NCBI GenBank assembly: GCA_037893225.1
Contig: JAZGUH010000483.1
Coordinates: forward strand, 1,364,001 to 1,428,000
Reading direction: 5' to 3'
DNA: 64,000 nt
Source: Hippasteria phrygiana
Taxonomy: Eukaryota > Echinodermata > Asteroidea > Valvatida > Goniasteridae
Part shown: one piece after another, positions 1 to 11,595 of the stretch
How positions within the stretch are numbered: position 1 is the stretch's first letter
Layout: every line of letters starts with the position of its first letter
Program-made: the position numbers and the translations under genes
The notes under the pieces: model-generated
Seen by the model: only the letters and a program-made list of their open reading frames with translations
Database searches by the model: none
Told to the model about the DNA's origin: nothing

Positions 1-1456
1 TGTTTGAATACGATAGGAGATGTAATGAGAATGATTCACATTTGTTCGTAATCAATCATAATTTTATCGTGGAATTGTTGGAATAAATGTATTATGGTCA
101 AGAAAGTGTATTTTTTGGACTAAAAACTGCAATTTGACCTGACCTTTGTAAACACAAGATTCCTCATTTCTGATTGGTCATGCAATTGCTACGTAATTTT
201 ACACTTAAGGTGCAGTCAAGGAAACCTCGTTTTTTTCAACACTCAGTATTTAGCACTTTTGCCTCTAGAGTGTGCAATGACCGGGAAGTCTGAAAACTAT
301 CGCGGTTGCGTAGTTTGTACCTTCAGATTTTAGGCCGTTATAAAATCAAACGCGGCGATTTACCTGCTATCCTTGTAATAGCACTCACGACGTGAGTACT
401 AAATTATAGCTGTTAAGTTGCCATATTTTCTCGTGACATTTGCAAATTCATTCAGATTTCCTGATCATAGTGGCGAGAAGGATTGTTTAATCTTACTATA
501 AATGTTCGAACAGTTTTCCACCCTTTGGGGGCTCTGGGAAAACAACTATTGTTAATATGTATATTTTCATGTGTCTTTGCCCTTAAAACAAAACTATTGC
601 AATCTCTTGCTAAAACGGGAACGCTCAGTTGCCAGTGTTGCTAATCTCCTGTTCAAACTTAGTATTTGAAATGGACTTTCCCACTTTCCAAGAATATTGG
701 TTTTGTTTAAACATACAGCACACTTTCAGAAAATTCTTGGATTGCTGCCGGTATATTACATTATTATGTAAAAATTACATTATGTAAATATTACACTTTC
801 TATATTCAAATACTGCGTTACAGACGCTATGCCATTGCGAAAGCAGAAATAACATTCTTATTCTTGCATTAACTGGTGCAGTGACTACCGATTTTAGAAA
901 TTGGCAACACAGTAAAACAATTTCCCTTATTTGATTGAGGTGTTCTGTTTGGAGATATTGTTTTATACTAAATATATGTTCATTCAAAATTCGTTTAAAT
1001 GAGATACTGGGATAATATAGTGGTAGTGGCTAACATAAATTTGGCCTATATACTTCGATCACAAATATTATTTTGCAAACAATTGGTAATATATTATTTA
1101 CTATCTTATATTTCAGATCTTTGGATAGATATACACCAGTCCCATTTTTGACTGTCGTTCTTGTATACGTTCTTTTATACTATACGTTCTTTAATAACCA
1201 TACTATATCTGTGGCTATTCACCATAATAATCGACTTTATTAAGCCACCGATATACACATAGACTTCATTTAGGAGTCGACCATATTTTGTATATAAATG
1301 TAGCTTATTGTAAATAAAACTATTTGTGTACAGACAAACACAAATTCGTGCTTCCACACCCGATTCAATTTTTTAGTAGTGGTAACCGCTCGGTTGTGCA
1401 GAGAGTGTGCGATCATTAATTTGTCATCCTTCTCCCTTCCACCCTCCCCGGTTACA
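1..1456 (+). repeat. 5' LTR of the Gypsy element
   Basis: Matches 9663-11116 over its full visible length, with one visible 2-bp indel (an extra AT near 1206 in this copy). Ends GGTTACA, the usual CA terminus. Holds a TATA box and a polyadenylation signal about 20 bp apart near its 3' end. Confidence 0.95.
1291..1298 (+). promoter_or_regulatory. TATA box in 5' LTR
   Basis: TATATAAA, about 160 bp from the LTR end. Probable core promoter for the genomic RNA. The same motif recurs at 10951-10958 in the 3' LTR. Confidence 0.55.
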
Positions 1457-1458
1457 CT

Positions 1459-1476
1459 TGGCGTAGTCGGCAGGAT
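1459..1476 (+). other. Primer-binding site, complementary to tRNA-Ser 3' end
   Basis: Two bases after the LTR, TGGCGTAGTCGGCAGGAT is an 18-nt complement of the CCA-terminated 3' end of animal tRNA-Ser (ending CCTGCCGACTACGCCA). The match stops at the next base. This assigns the minus-strand primer used in reverse transcription. Confidence 0.85.
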
Positions 1477-2727
1477 AAAAAAAAAGTTATCCACTTAATA
1501 TTGATTAGGGTGTGGACTTATATTAATAAAATATAGAGTGAACGACAGTCAAATAAATAGGGAACTCGACCAGCACAAAGGGCGTGACAACATCCTCAGC
1601 ATTAGATGTCGCTGCCCGAGCAAGATCTACACTTCAATGGCTGATCCTGGAGCTGGGTTGCGGATATTTTCCTGATCTGGTGCCATATCCATCAACTCCA
1701 TTCGGTCTTCAAGAGACCTTGTGCCGCCGTTTGAACTGGTACCCTTTACGTCATTAACGTAACCATTTGTAACTGTATGTTACAGATGAACAGTCGCTCT
1801 ATTACAGCTGAACTGTTCTAAATACCATCAAGCTGTTTACTGTGGACAGCTGAATTTTCAGCTAGATTGTTCCTGCTACATCTTGACAGTTTTACTGTAC
1901 ATCGCAGTTAATATTCATACCTTGAGTCACGTATGTGTTTTCCCATCAATCCACTAAAGGGAACACAAATTTATTTAGAAGGCGTGCTCGGGAGTCTAGC
2001 ATATACATAACGTACAATTTTCATACGTGAAGATTCGTTAAAAACCAGTTACTGTGTTATAACTTGCTTACCGTAAGTAATTCATTGTATTTATTACTGG
2101 TCTTTGACAACCTAAAAACAAGACAAAGAACCAAACGAAATTGTCCATGAGAAATACTTTATTGCACTTGTATAATTTAAATACAGCGTAGAACAAAAGG
2201 AAAGATTTGAGAAATTGTTACATCTTATAGTATCTGAAAGATTTGTGTTCTAGTATATTGCTCTTTAGCTCTAAGTTTGTTCTCTATACCATTTATTGAA
2301 TATAATTCAGTATTACCCTTTTGGCTTATTGAGGACATACTTGGAATTTGACATTTTCTATCTGTCACAAAGATTTTGGTTTGAACATTTAATGCCCTTG
2401 TGGGAGATGTTTTCTCTTTTATATTTTTCTGTTCATACAGATCTTGGACATACTACCACTTGGGTGATTACGTTCATGCCATCTCTGAATCCTTCCATCC
2501 CGTAATTGACTTGCCATCTAGTTGCACGTGAGTCCACCGTGCTTGGGTACTAACGTGACTAGTGGATATTGTAAGTGCATTGCTGCTAAATACTAAGGGA
2601 TACACATTAGGTTGCGCTTGCTTTTCTGCGTACACGCATTCGTAAGCGAAACCTGAACATTTTTGTATGCATGTACTGACCTTTGTATCCCAAATAGCCA
2701 GCAGGTTTGCAAATCGTAACACTAGTC
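1477..2727 (+). other. Gypsy untranslated leader
   Basis: About 1.25 kb between the PBS and the gag ATG. I see no convincing ORF; it may contain packaging or internal translation signals, but none is recognisable by eye. Confidence 0.5.
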
Positions 2728-3708
2728 ATGCCTAAGGAAACTTCGGGGGCGGAAGGAGGCCCTGATATGTCACAGCTTATGAGTGAAATTGAAGATTTGC
2801 GTTCTTTATTTCATCAGACACATGAATTTGCCAAGGCCAAAAGTCCGACATATTTGTTGGTCCCTAGCCAGAAGAAACTGCAATCTTTTTCTGGACAATC
2901 AGACGTAAAATTAGAGGACTGGATTTATGATATCACTACTTCTGTTAAGGCCAGACCCTTGTCTAAAAAGGCAGAAATAGATTTTGCCCTCCAGTACCTA
3001 ACCGGTGCAGCTAGAGAGGAGGTCAAATACCACGATGTAGGTAGTTTGGAGCAACTATTCTCTGTCTTACGAGACACATTTGGGGAGCAGGGATCATCTG
3101 TTCGTCTGCAACGTTCATTTTTCGAACGAAAGCAGATGCAGGGAGAGAACTTGAGAGACTTTTCACACTCTCTTCTTGACCTGTTTACCAAGGCAGCCAG
3201 AAAGTGCCCTCAGCTGATGGAGAAACGAGAGCATCTCCTGAAGGACCAGTTCGCAGAAGGGATTCATGATATTCCTCTCCGAAGGTACTTGAAAAGTAAG
3301 CTTCGTGAGTCACCCTCAATAGACTTCTTTGCCTTGAGGACTGAGGCCATAGAGTGGGCTGAAGAGAATGAGGCTGCTCCAAGTACAGCCAGACCATTGG
3401 CCATTAGAACACAATCTGTAACAGAAGAACCAAGTACCAAATCATTACTTAATATCATGGTCAAACAGCAAGAACAGATCGATAATCAACAAAAACAACT
3501 GGATGAATTGACGAGCCTTGTACAACAATTGGCACGATCAAAACCTAATCCCCCCACTAGCAAAAGACCGACAAACTCAATTTGTGGATTTTGTGGCAGG
3601 ACTGGACATACATCGGAGAGATGCTTCAAACGACAACTCCAAGAAGCCCACGGCACAATAGATGAGTTGAGGAAATCAGCAAAGTCTCCAAGCAATCAGG
3701 GAAACTAA
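2728..3708 (+). CDS. gag: Gypsy gag (capsid/nucleocapsid)
   Basis: 326 aa from the first in-frame ATG at 2728. It forms the cytoplasmic virus-like particle that packages element RNA. A capsid-like helical core is followed by a glutamine-rich coiled segment (QQEQIDNQQKQLDELTSLV) and one CCHC zinc knuckle (CGFCGRTGHTSERCF) near residue 295. The stop codon TAA at 3706-3708 directly abuts a -1 slippery heptamer, so most ribosomes should end here. The reading frame is intact. Confidence 0.9.
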   Translation: MPKETSGAEGGPDMSQLMSEIEDLRSLFHQTHEFAKAKSPTYLLVPSQKKLQSFSGQSDVKLEDWIYDITTSVKARPLSKKAEIDFALQYLTGAAREEVKYHDVGSLEQLFSVLRDTFGEQGSSVRLQRSFFERKQMQGENLRDFSHSLLDLFTKAARKCPQLMEKREHLLKDQFAEGIHDIPLRRYLKSKLRESPSIDFFALRTEAIEWAEENEAAPSTARPLAIRTQSVTEEPSTKSLLNIMVKQQEQIDNQQKQLDELTSLVQQLARSKPNPPTSKRPTNSICGFCGRTGHTSERCFKRQLQEAHGTIDELRKSAKSPSNQGN

Positions 3709-5822
3709 CTCCTCTCTCGGACCAGGGTCCCTTCGAAGAGAGGGAAGCTAAGGACCCTTTTTGTAGTACTTGCCATGCTGAGGGGGGTAATCCAACCTCT
3801 AACGTCATTGGTAGTTGTCCTACAATCACAATAGAACTGGGTACTGTTGAGACAAAATGTCTCATTGACACAGGTTCAATGGTATCCACAGTTACAGAGG
3901 ATTGCTTCCTGACACATCTAAAGCCAAAAGGAGCCGAATTGAGATCAAGCGGACCCTATTTACGCATAACAGCTGCTAATGGTTTAGAGATACCATATAT
4001 TGGGTATTTAGAGCTAGACCTAAATTGTGATGGAATTGTTTTACCTCAGATGGGCTTCCTAGTCGTCCGAGATCCGGTTGATGATGGCATCAAGAGGGAG
4101 AAGCAGCAAGTCCCAGGTCTCCTTGGGATGAACGTTTTGGCTCCCTTGGTAAGCGCTTTGGGTGATGCCAGCTTAGCTACATCATCCCCTCTACATTTCT
4201 TGAAGTCTGTTCTCTGTCTTCAGATTGATGCTCAGGCCAGGGAGCAAGATTCTGTGTCTTTTGTGCGGTCTTCTAACCAACCTGTCTACATTCCTTCTAA
4301 TACGTCCGTGACCATTCCATGTTCTTCTTCTCAACATGTTTCCATTGGAACAGCTGTAGTTGAACCACTCCGTAATAGCGATCACCTTCCAGTCGGTCTC
4401 CTTGTGGCATCTTCTTTGGTTCAGGTTGGCAAGACGGTTCCGGTCAGGATTGACAACATTTCCAGCTCTGGCTTCACTTTGCGTCCTAGAACTCGGATAG
4501 GTGTCCTTCGTGGAGTTGATCATGTGGTGGACGATGCATTAAAAGTCGACTTCGAAGTAACTTCCGAAGAGATTAGAGTCACTAAAGCTGAAGACCAGGT
4601 TTCCTCTCCTTCAGTTCCCGTAGACTTATCCGGCTTTGATGGCACACCTGAACAACTGGATAGAATAAAAAACCTACTTGAAAAACACAAAGATGCCTTT
4701 GCTAGTCACGACTTTGACTTGGGTGATACTGACACTGTCGAGCATCACATAGAAACCAACAATTCTGAACCCATTGCACAAACTTACCGACGTATACCCC
4801 CGAATCAATACGAGGAAGTCAAGAAGCATATACAGATGCTACTCAACCACAACATAATTCAAGAGAGCCACAGTCCCTACGCTTCACCAATTGTATTGGT
4901 CAGAAAGAAGGATGGTACCCTACGTATGTGCGTTGACTACCGACGCCTTAATGCTGTCACCAAGAAGGATGCTTTTCCTCTTCCTCGCATCGAAGAACTC
5001 ATAGACGCTCCTGTTGGTGCAAAATTCTTTTCGTCGTTAGACTTGGCCAGCGGATACCATCAGGTGCGGGTTCGAGAGTCCGATAGAGAGAAGACAGCCT
5101 TCATCACACCTATGGGCTTATATGAATATACCCGAATGCCTTTCGGTCTATGCGGTGCCCCTGCAACATTTCAAAGGTTGATGCAGAGATGCATGGGGGA
5201 CCTCATGTATCAACTCATATTTGTCTACCTTGACGATGTGTGCATCTTCTCCAAGACCTTTGATGAGCACTTGCGTCATCTTGATACTGTTTTCTGTAGG
5301 TTGAGAGAACACAATCTCAAACTCAAGCCCTCTAAATGTCATCTCTTCTGTAAACAGATCGACTATCTGGGTCATACTCTGTCGGAAGATGGCATTGCTA
5401 CCAACACAGAGAAGACCAAGGCAATCGTGGAATGGCCTGTGCCTCGCACCACTAAGCAGCTTCGTTCCTTTTTAGGTTTTGCAAGCTATTACCGGCGGTA
5501 CATCAAGGACTTTTCCCGGATTGCTGGGCCTCTCCATGCCTTGGTCGGAAAAAGTCAACATTGTCCACCAAAAATATTCCGGAAACAGTGGACAGAAGCT
5601 TGCCAGAATGCCTTTGAGGAACTAAAATCCAAATTTGTAGAACCTCCTATCCTCACATTTGCTGATTTTGACCTACCTTTCATACTTGATGTAGATGCAA
5701 GTCTGTCGGGCTTAGGTGCGGTCTTATCGCAAATCCAAGGAGGAGAGGAGAAGGTTGTGGCCTTTGCCAGTCGTTGTCTGCGAGAGAATGAGAAAAAACA
5801 TGGAGAATTACAGCTCTCGTAA
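3666..5822 (+). CDS. pol: Gypsy pol, first part: protease, reverse transcriptase, start of RNase H
   Basis: Frame -1 to gag, open from 3666, presumably made as a Gag-Pol fusion by frameshifting rather than from an ATG. Aspartic protease active site LIDTGS at about 3861-3878. Reverse transcriptase with LASGYHQVRV and the catalytic YLDD box at about 5226-5237. RNase H begins with a DVDAS motif near 5689-5703. The frame ends at 5820-5822, inside RNase H, because of an apparent 1-nt phase shift in the A6 run 5793-5798. RT is complete. Confidence 0.9.
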   Translation, partial: VEEISKVSKQSGKLTPLSDQGPFEEREAKDPFCSTCHAEGGNPTSNVIGSCPTITIELGTVETKCLIDTGSMVSTVTEDCFLTHLKPKGAELRSSGPYLRITAANGLEIPYIGYLELDLNCDGIVLPQMGFLVVRDPVDDGIKREKQQVPGLLGMNVLAPLVSALGDASLATSSPLHFLKSVLCLQIDAQAREQDSVSFVRSSNQPVYIPSNTSVTIPCSSSQHVSIGTAVVEPLRNSDHLPVGLLVASSLVQVGKTVPVRIDNISSSGFTLRPRTRIGVLRGVDHVVDDALKVDFEVTSEEIRVTKAEDQVSSPSVPVDLSGFDGTPEQLDRIKNLLEKHKDAFASHDFDLGDTDTVEHHIETNNSEPIAQTYRRIPPNQYEEVKKHIQMLLNHNIIQESHSPYASPIVLVRKKDGTLRMCVDYRRLNAVTKKDAFPLPRIEELIDAPVGAKFFSSLDLASGYHQVRVRESDREKTAFITPMGLYEYTRMPFGLCGAPATFQRLMQRCMGDLMYQLIFVYLDDVCIFSKTFDEHLRHLDTVFCRLREHNLKLKPSKCHLFCKQIDYLGHTLSEDGIATNTEKTKAIVEWPVPRTTKQLRSFLGFASYYRRYIKDFSRIAGPLHALVGKSQHCPPKIFRKQWTEACQNAFEELKSKFVEPPILTFADFDLPFILDVDASLSGLGAVLSQIQGGEEKVVAFASRCLRENEKKHGELQLS
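3699..3758 (+). promoter_or_regulatory. Candidate -1 ribosomal frameshift signal (gag-pol)
   Basis: Heptamer G GGA AAC at 3699-3705 in the X XXY YYZ arrangement relative to the gag frame, followed at once by the gag TAA. After a 5-nt spacer comes a 7-bp stem (3711-3717 with 3737-3743). Its loop (3724-3730) can pair with 3752-3758, 7 bp, giving an H-type pseudoknot layout. Pol is open in the -1 frame from 3666. Confidence 0.8.
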
Positions 5823-7989
5823 GCTAGAATTATTGGGACTGAAGTGGGCGATAACCGACAAATTCAAAGACTACCTCTATGGTTCAGTTTTCACTGTTAG
5901 GACTGACAACAACCCACTAAGTCATCTCGCTACAGCGAAACTTGGTGCTACAGAGCAACGATGGGTTGCCACTTTGGCAGCTTACAATTTTAATATCATA
6001 TATCGCCCTGGCCGTGTTAACTCTAATGCGGATGGACTCTCTCGCCAACATCACACAGAGAGTGATCAGTGTAACATTTCTGAAGTAATGGCAGAAGAAA
6101 GCAAGTTCAAGGCTCCTTCAACTCCTTTACCCGCAACCTTGCAGGTAAAGATATTCAGCACTGTTGGTGAGCTCTGCCCAGCTCGGGTTCAAGCTGATAT
6201 CCATTCTGCTATATCTTCTTTTCCATCACTATCCACATCCGAGTTAGCCAAACTACAGCAGGCTGATCCTGATATTCACAGGTATTTACAGTATCACTGT
6301 TCCGACAACCTGGATAAATCACGTAGAAAACATGAATCGCCGGCAGTCAAGGTTCTATTAAATCAATCTAAACGCCTTAAACTTGACAATGGCGTCCTAT
6401 ACCGGGAAGTTCAAGATCCCGTGCTTGGTGTTTTACACCAAGTGATTCTCCCCTCTAACTTGAAATCTAAAATCCTGACTAGCCTACATAACGATTTTGG
6501 TCATCAGGGTGAAGAGAGGACCCTGTCTCTAGTTCGTCGACGTTGTTTTTGGCCTTACATGTTTCGAGACATCAAAAAGTGGGTTCGCGAATGTGAACGT
6601 TGTTCTGTGGCGAAGCTACCCTTACCATCTGTGAGGAACCCTCTTGGCCATTTGATCGCGTCTAAACCACTTGAGACCATAGCCATTGATTTTACTTTAC
6701 TAGAGCAGGCATCTGACAGAACTGAGAATGTTCTCATCATCACGGATGTTTTCAGCAAGTTCACTGTAGCAGTCCCGACCAAGGATCAGAAGGCCAAAAC
6801 TACAGCCAATGCTCTAGTTAAGGAGTGGTTTTTCAAATACGGAGTTCCACAGCGTATTCACTCAGACCAAGGACGCCAATTTGAGGGAGAAGTCATTGCC
6901 AACCTATGTAAACTCTACAACATCACCAAATCTAGAACTACTCCCTACCATCCCCAGGGTAATGCACAGTGCGAGAGATTTAACCGGACCATGCATAATC
7001 TTCTTCGCACCCTATCTACCAAACAGAAACAATCTTGGCCAAAACACTTACCGGAACTTCTCTTCGCATACAATTCTACGGAGCATTCATCTACAGGTTT
7101 CTCTCCTTTCTATCTCATGTTTGGCCGTGAGCCTTTGCTGCCCGTAGATCTCCTTCTGAGAGGAGACCTACCCGAAGACATCAGCAACGACTGGGTTGCT
7201 CTCCATCAATCCCGGTTAAAGGAGGCTTACCACCTAGCACAAAAAAGAACACAACATGAATTAGGAAAGAGTAAGAGGCATTTTGACCGGAGATCCAATC
7301 CCAACAGCTTTAAAGTAGGTGATCTTGTCTACCTTCGCAAACACAGCAAAGGCAGAAGTAAAATCCAAGATCACTACTTTCCTGATATATATCGAGTAAT
7401 TCGTCGCCATTCTGACGATTGCTTTGTATACACTGTCGAGTTAGCGGACGGCACTGGTGGGCTGAAAACTGTCAACTCTTTGGAACTCAAGCTGGTTTCT
7501 ACCCCTTTGGGTAAACTTTCTACTTTTCCAACTTTCCCTATTCCTTCCAATCGAGAGGACATAACATCAAATTCTAGCTCTTCCTCATCTGATTCGGATT
7601 TCGAAGTTGAAGTTTTCTTACCAGAGGATGAAGATACTGCTCCACCTGAGCAACCGGAAACTCAACCTCCTCCAGGCCCACCTCTACGACGTTCGGCTCG
7701 TTCTACAAAAGGGAAACATAGGAATATACACAGGCAACCTCGCTCCGTCTTAAACCAACAACATCTGCTTCTCACTAGTGACAGACATATAATTATGCTG
7801 CTGGTCAGTATTATACTCCTTTTGATAGCCATGAATATCGGACAGGCGTTCGGCTATATCCATCTACTTTGGATTGTTCCATCAGCTACTTTGCTTATCA
7901 TATTTAAGTTCTATTTTCAGTGGCTGATCCAACACATAACTACACTGTATTGCTGGCTGCGAACTTTCCAGAACTATGCTGATGGATAG
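5799..7989 (+). CDS. pol: Gypsy pol, second part: rest of RNase H, integrase, hydrophobic tail
   Basis: Continues pol in another frame, with RNase H motif RTDNNPL (about 5899-5919) and DGLSRQ at its end. Integrase: HHCC zinc finger (about 6487-6606) and catalytic residues D (6688), D (6865) and E (6973), spacing D-x58-D-x35-E, all intact. A GPY/F-like module (about 7380-7480) follows. A serine/acid/proline-rich stretch and a basic RRSARSTKGKHR segment precede two hydrophobic segments at 7789-7845 and 7858-7911. The tail is unusual for pol. There is no frame break from 5799 to the stop at 7987. Confidence 0.88.
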
Positions 7990-9565
7990 TGGCAAGAGTT
8001 GAGTAAATTCAAGTCCATGGATAATGTAATACAGTAATAAAACATTTTTAAAGAAGGGTCTTTTTTATGCCATGATTTTATCACCGCTTAGGCCTACATC
8101 CTACAGTGATTGCCTTTCTGGGACTTAAACCCTTCCATTTGTGCATCAAATCTCACTGATGTTTTCCTTAGTTTTGAAATGTCTCTACGTTTTCAATTCA
8201 CATACTTTGGACACATTTTAAAAAAAATGTACCTTTCCTGTCAAACCTGATCTTTTACTTGAAAAAAACCACAATCGGACAATACTCTTACCTTGCTCTC
8301 ATTCTTGTTCTTTCCAGCACTTTTTCGATCATCTCTATTGAATCCATAATGAGGTTAAGTAGGACGAGTCCAGCGAGATAAACTCACGCCAGGGACATCC
8401 TGGATTGGATATTACGTCCTATATGCTTCGTCATGGCATATATAATTATGCCTATTTTGCATTTTTGCAATTATTAATGAAGTGACCATCTTGGAGAGTT
8501 CTATTTGTCTAGATACGAGATAAACTCTACCTTAGTGACAGACTAAGGATGGACTCCTGAATTTCAATATCTGGTTTTCTTCACTATTAATATTTGGTTG
8601 AAGATAGTGTTGTGCGAACAAGACATGAAGTGTACAGAATGAAAATTCTCAACTAACGTTACTGTTAGTTACTGTAATATTCCCTTAACCCAAAAAAATA
8701 TTTTCTTCTAAAATTAGGGGGTGAGTGTGACCAGTCGGGTTGTCTCGCTCACCTTTAACCCGACAGGTCCCATTATATCTTAACGTTTGTAATATATTAC
8801 ATCACGTCTTCCGTATCGTGTCCGTCATGTCCGTTTGTTACATAAAATAATTGTCCGGCTAGCGCCCTCTCGTGGCCAACTTAACTTTCTCATGCATGGA
8901 CAGCGCCCGCACATTTGGTCGCCCGCTGCGTTTGAAAATTATAGTAATCACGTGCTGGAGTTCATTTACATACCGCGCTTTGTTAAATATTTAGTATGCA
9001 TTCCTGACATAGTTTTGTAGTTTACCTGTCGGGCAGAGCTGCGTTTTTCCTTTGATTTCGATCCACTCTTGCCTTGCGTGGACACCAGCAATTTGGCAGC
9101 AGTGCACTCACACATACCATCATTTTTGGGTGTGGTTCCCGAACGGCAGCAACGCCAACAATTTATCGGCCTTGCCGATCACAGGCAATTGCTGTATCTA
9201 TACCTGCTCCGTTGTTTCAACGTGGACATTGGATGGCATGAGCGTAGTCCAGCCCAAGTGGTAAGTAATGACCCTTGATTATATTAATTTTAATATTACT
9301 GTTCTATTTGTATTTTATGCCATGCATCACTCCGAGGTGCTAAATTTGACACTTATTGTGCACTTCTAGGTGCCTGTATATAGGTAGCGATTGCACCTAC
9401 CGTGCTGATTTGGCACAAGTGTGCGGTAACACTCAAAAATAATTAAAATAAATCTACTTCAAGGGCTATTTTCAAGAGTTGATAAGACACAAATATGGAA
9501 AAACCGGAAGGTCAAACTGGAAGTTTGGTTGACATTGGCAGGCGAGTGGGGCATAACTACACAAT
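7990..9565 (+). other. Gypsy 3' noncoding region
   Basis: About 1.6 kb between pol and the 3' LTR. Only short, unconvincing ORFs are present (for example near 8835-9020) and no env-like gene is recognised. A purine-rich stretch at 9540-9551 (GGCGAGTGGGG-like) could be the polypurine tract. Confidence 0.5.
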
Positions 9566-9662
9566 TGTGTAGTAGCGTACGCTTGCTTCGATATCCTACG
9601 CGAATGTTTCATATTCAGTTTATCCCACCATTAAAGTCATGGCTTCTCATGGACAATTCCAA

Positions 9663-11116
9663 TGTTTGAATACGATAGGAGATGTAATGAGAATGATTCA
9701 CATTTGTTCGTAATCAATCATAATTTTATCGTGGAATTGTTGGAATAAATGTATTATGGTCAAGAAAGTGTATTTTTTGGACTAAAAACTGCAATTTGAC
9801 CTGACCTTTGTAAACACAAGATTCCTCATTTCTGATTGGTCATGCAATTGCTACGTAATTTTACACTTAAGGTGCAGTCAAGGAAACCTCGTTTTTTTCA
9901 ACACTCAGTATTTAGCACTTTTGCCTCTAGAGTGTGCAATGACCGGGAAGTCTGAAAACTATCGCGGTTGCGTAGTTTGTACCTTCAGATTTTAGGCCGT
10001 TATAAAATCAAACGCGGCGATTTACCTGCTATCCTTGTAATAGCACTCACGACGTGAGTACTAAATTATAGCTGTTAAGTTGCCATATTTTCTCGTGACA
10101 TTTGCAAATTCATTCAGATTTCCTGATCATAGTGGCGAGAAGGATTGTTTAATCTTACTATAAATGTTCGAACAGTTTTCCACCCTTTGGGGGCTCTGGG
10201 AAAACAACTATTGTTAATATGTATATTTTCATGTGTCTTTGCCCTTAAAACAAAACTATTGCAATCTCTTGCTAAAACGGGAACGCTCAGTTGCCAGTGT
10301 TGCTAATCTCCTGTTCAAACTTAGTATTTGAAATGGACTTTCCCACTTTCCAAGAATATTGGTTTTGTTTAAACATACAGCACACTTTCAGAAAATTCTT
10401 GGATTGCTGCCGGTATATTACATTATTATGTAAAAATTACATTATGTAAATATTACACTTTCTATATTCAAATACTGCGTTACAGACGCTATGCCATTGC
10501 GAAAGCAGAAATAACATTCTTATTCTTGCATTAACTGGTGCAGTGACTACCGATTTTAGAAATTGGCAACACAGTAAAACAATTTCCCTTATTTGATTGA
10601 GGTGTTCTGTTTGGAGATATTGTTTTATACTAAATATATGTTCATTCAAAATTCGTTTAAATGAGATACTGGGATAATATAGTGGTAGTGGCTAACATAA
10701 ATTTGGCCTATATACTTCGATCACAAATATTATTTTGCAAACAATTGGTAATATATTATTTACTATCTTATATTTCAGATCTTTGGATAGATATACACCA
10801 GTCCCATTTTTGACTGTCGTTCTTGTATACGTTCTTTTATACTATACGTTCTTTAATAACCATACTATCTGTGGCTATTCACCATAATAATCGACTTTAT
10901 TAAGCCACCGATATACACATAGACTTCATTTAGGAGTCGACCATATTTTGTATATAAATGTAGCTTATTGTAAATAAAACTATTTGTGTACAGACAAACA
11001 CAAATTCGTGCTTCCACACCCGATTCAATTTTTTAGTAGTGGTAACCGCTCGGTTGTGCAGAGAGTGTGCGATCATTAATTTGTCATCCTTCTCCCTTCC
11101 ACCCTCCCCGGTTACA
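9663..11116 (+). repeat. 3' LTR of the Gypsy element
   Basis: Near-identical to positions 1-1456 and 2 bp shorter. Polyadenylation signal AATAAA at 10973-10978 and TATA motif at 10951. If the LTR starts at the TGTGTAG near 9566, as the upstream purine tract suggests, the true boundary is about 97 bp further left. Confidence 0.93.
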
Positions 11117-11595
11117 TTGTTTACATTGTTTATCTTGTGTCAATAAACTTAAGATACTATCAGTTAATCCTTTGTTGACTTAAGTTCTTATCTATATGAG
11201 TTATATTTAACACAGAAACATCTGCAAGAATTCTTAGTTTTATTGTAAAAAATGCCTCAGTTCAGATTTTCTATCCTGTGTAACTACTTAAAAAACTTTG
11301 AATCGTGAAAAACGGCCGCTGCAAAGCTGAGAACGATAATAAACTTGAACGAATCGGAGAGGTGATTTGTACGCTGTGAGTAGTACCAGCAAATCCCAGC
11401 CTGGAAGTGTTTACTTAAGGATTACAAGCAATTGTTTGGCTAATGGATTACAAAGATAAGAAGCTGGCGAAGGTGTTGGTGTGTCAACACCAAAAGGCAG
11501 TGGAGTTGCCTGTTTTGGCTCTAGTGGGATGTTTCCCTCATGTTTTTGGGATGAAACATGAAAAGAGTACGAACAGTTATCTTTAAGAGCCCCAC
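11117..11595. other. Intron segment between retrotransposon and exon E31
   Basis: About 480 bp of AT-rich intron. I recognise no repeat or gene here. Confidence 0.5.

Larger units (their letters stand above)
1..11116 (+). mobile_element. Ty3/Gypsy LTR retrotransposon inserted antisense in a dynein intron
   Basis: Layout: 5' LTR, tRNA-Ser primer-binding site, about 1.25-kb leader, gag, pol (protease, RT, RNase H, integrase, hydrophobic tail), about 1.6-kb noncoding 3' region, 3' LTR. The order RT-RNaseH-integrase defines Ty3/Gypsy (Metaviridae). The 5' LTR may be clipped by the window edge, because no purine tract precedes 9663 whereas one lies near 9540-9551; the true LTR may start about 95 bp earlier. 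Pol is interrupted once (5793-5798). The insertion lies antisense to the dynein gene and leaves all visible splice sites intact. The target-site duplication cannot be checked because the left flank is outside. Confidence 0.95.

Noticed and set aside
775..987. 70-aa minus-strand ORF, repeated at 10437-10649
   Set aside because: It lies within the LTRs; identity of the two copies is explained by the LTR duplication, not by a gene.
8835..9278. env-like gene downstream of pol
   Set aside because: ORFs are under 75 aa, lack signal peptide, cysteine pattern and fusion-peptide features.
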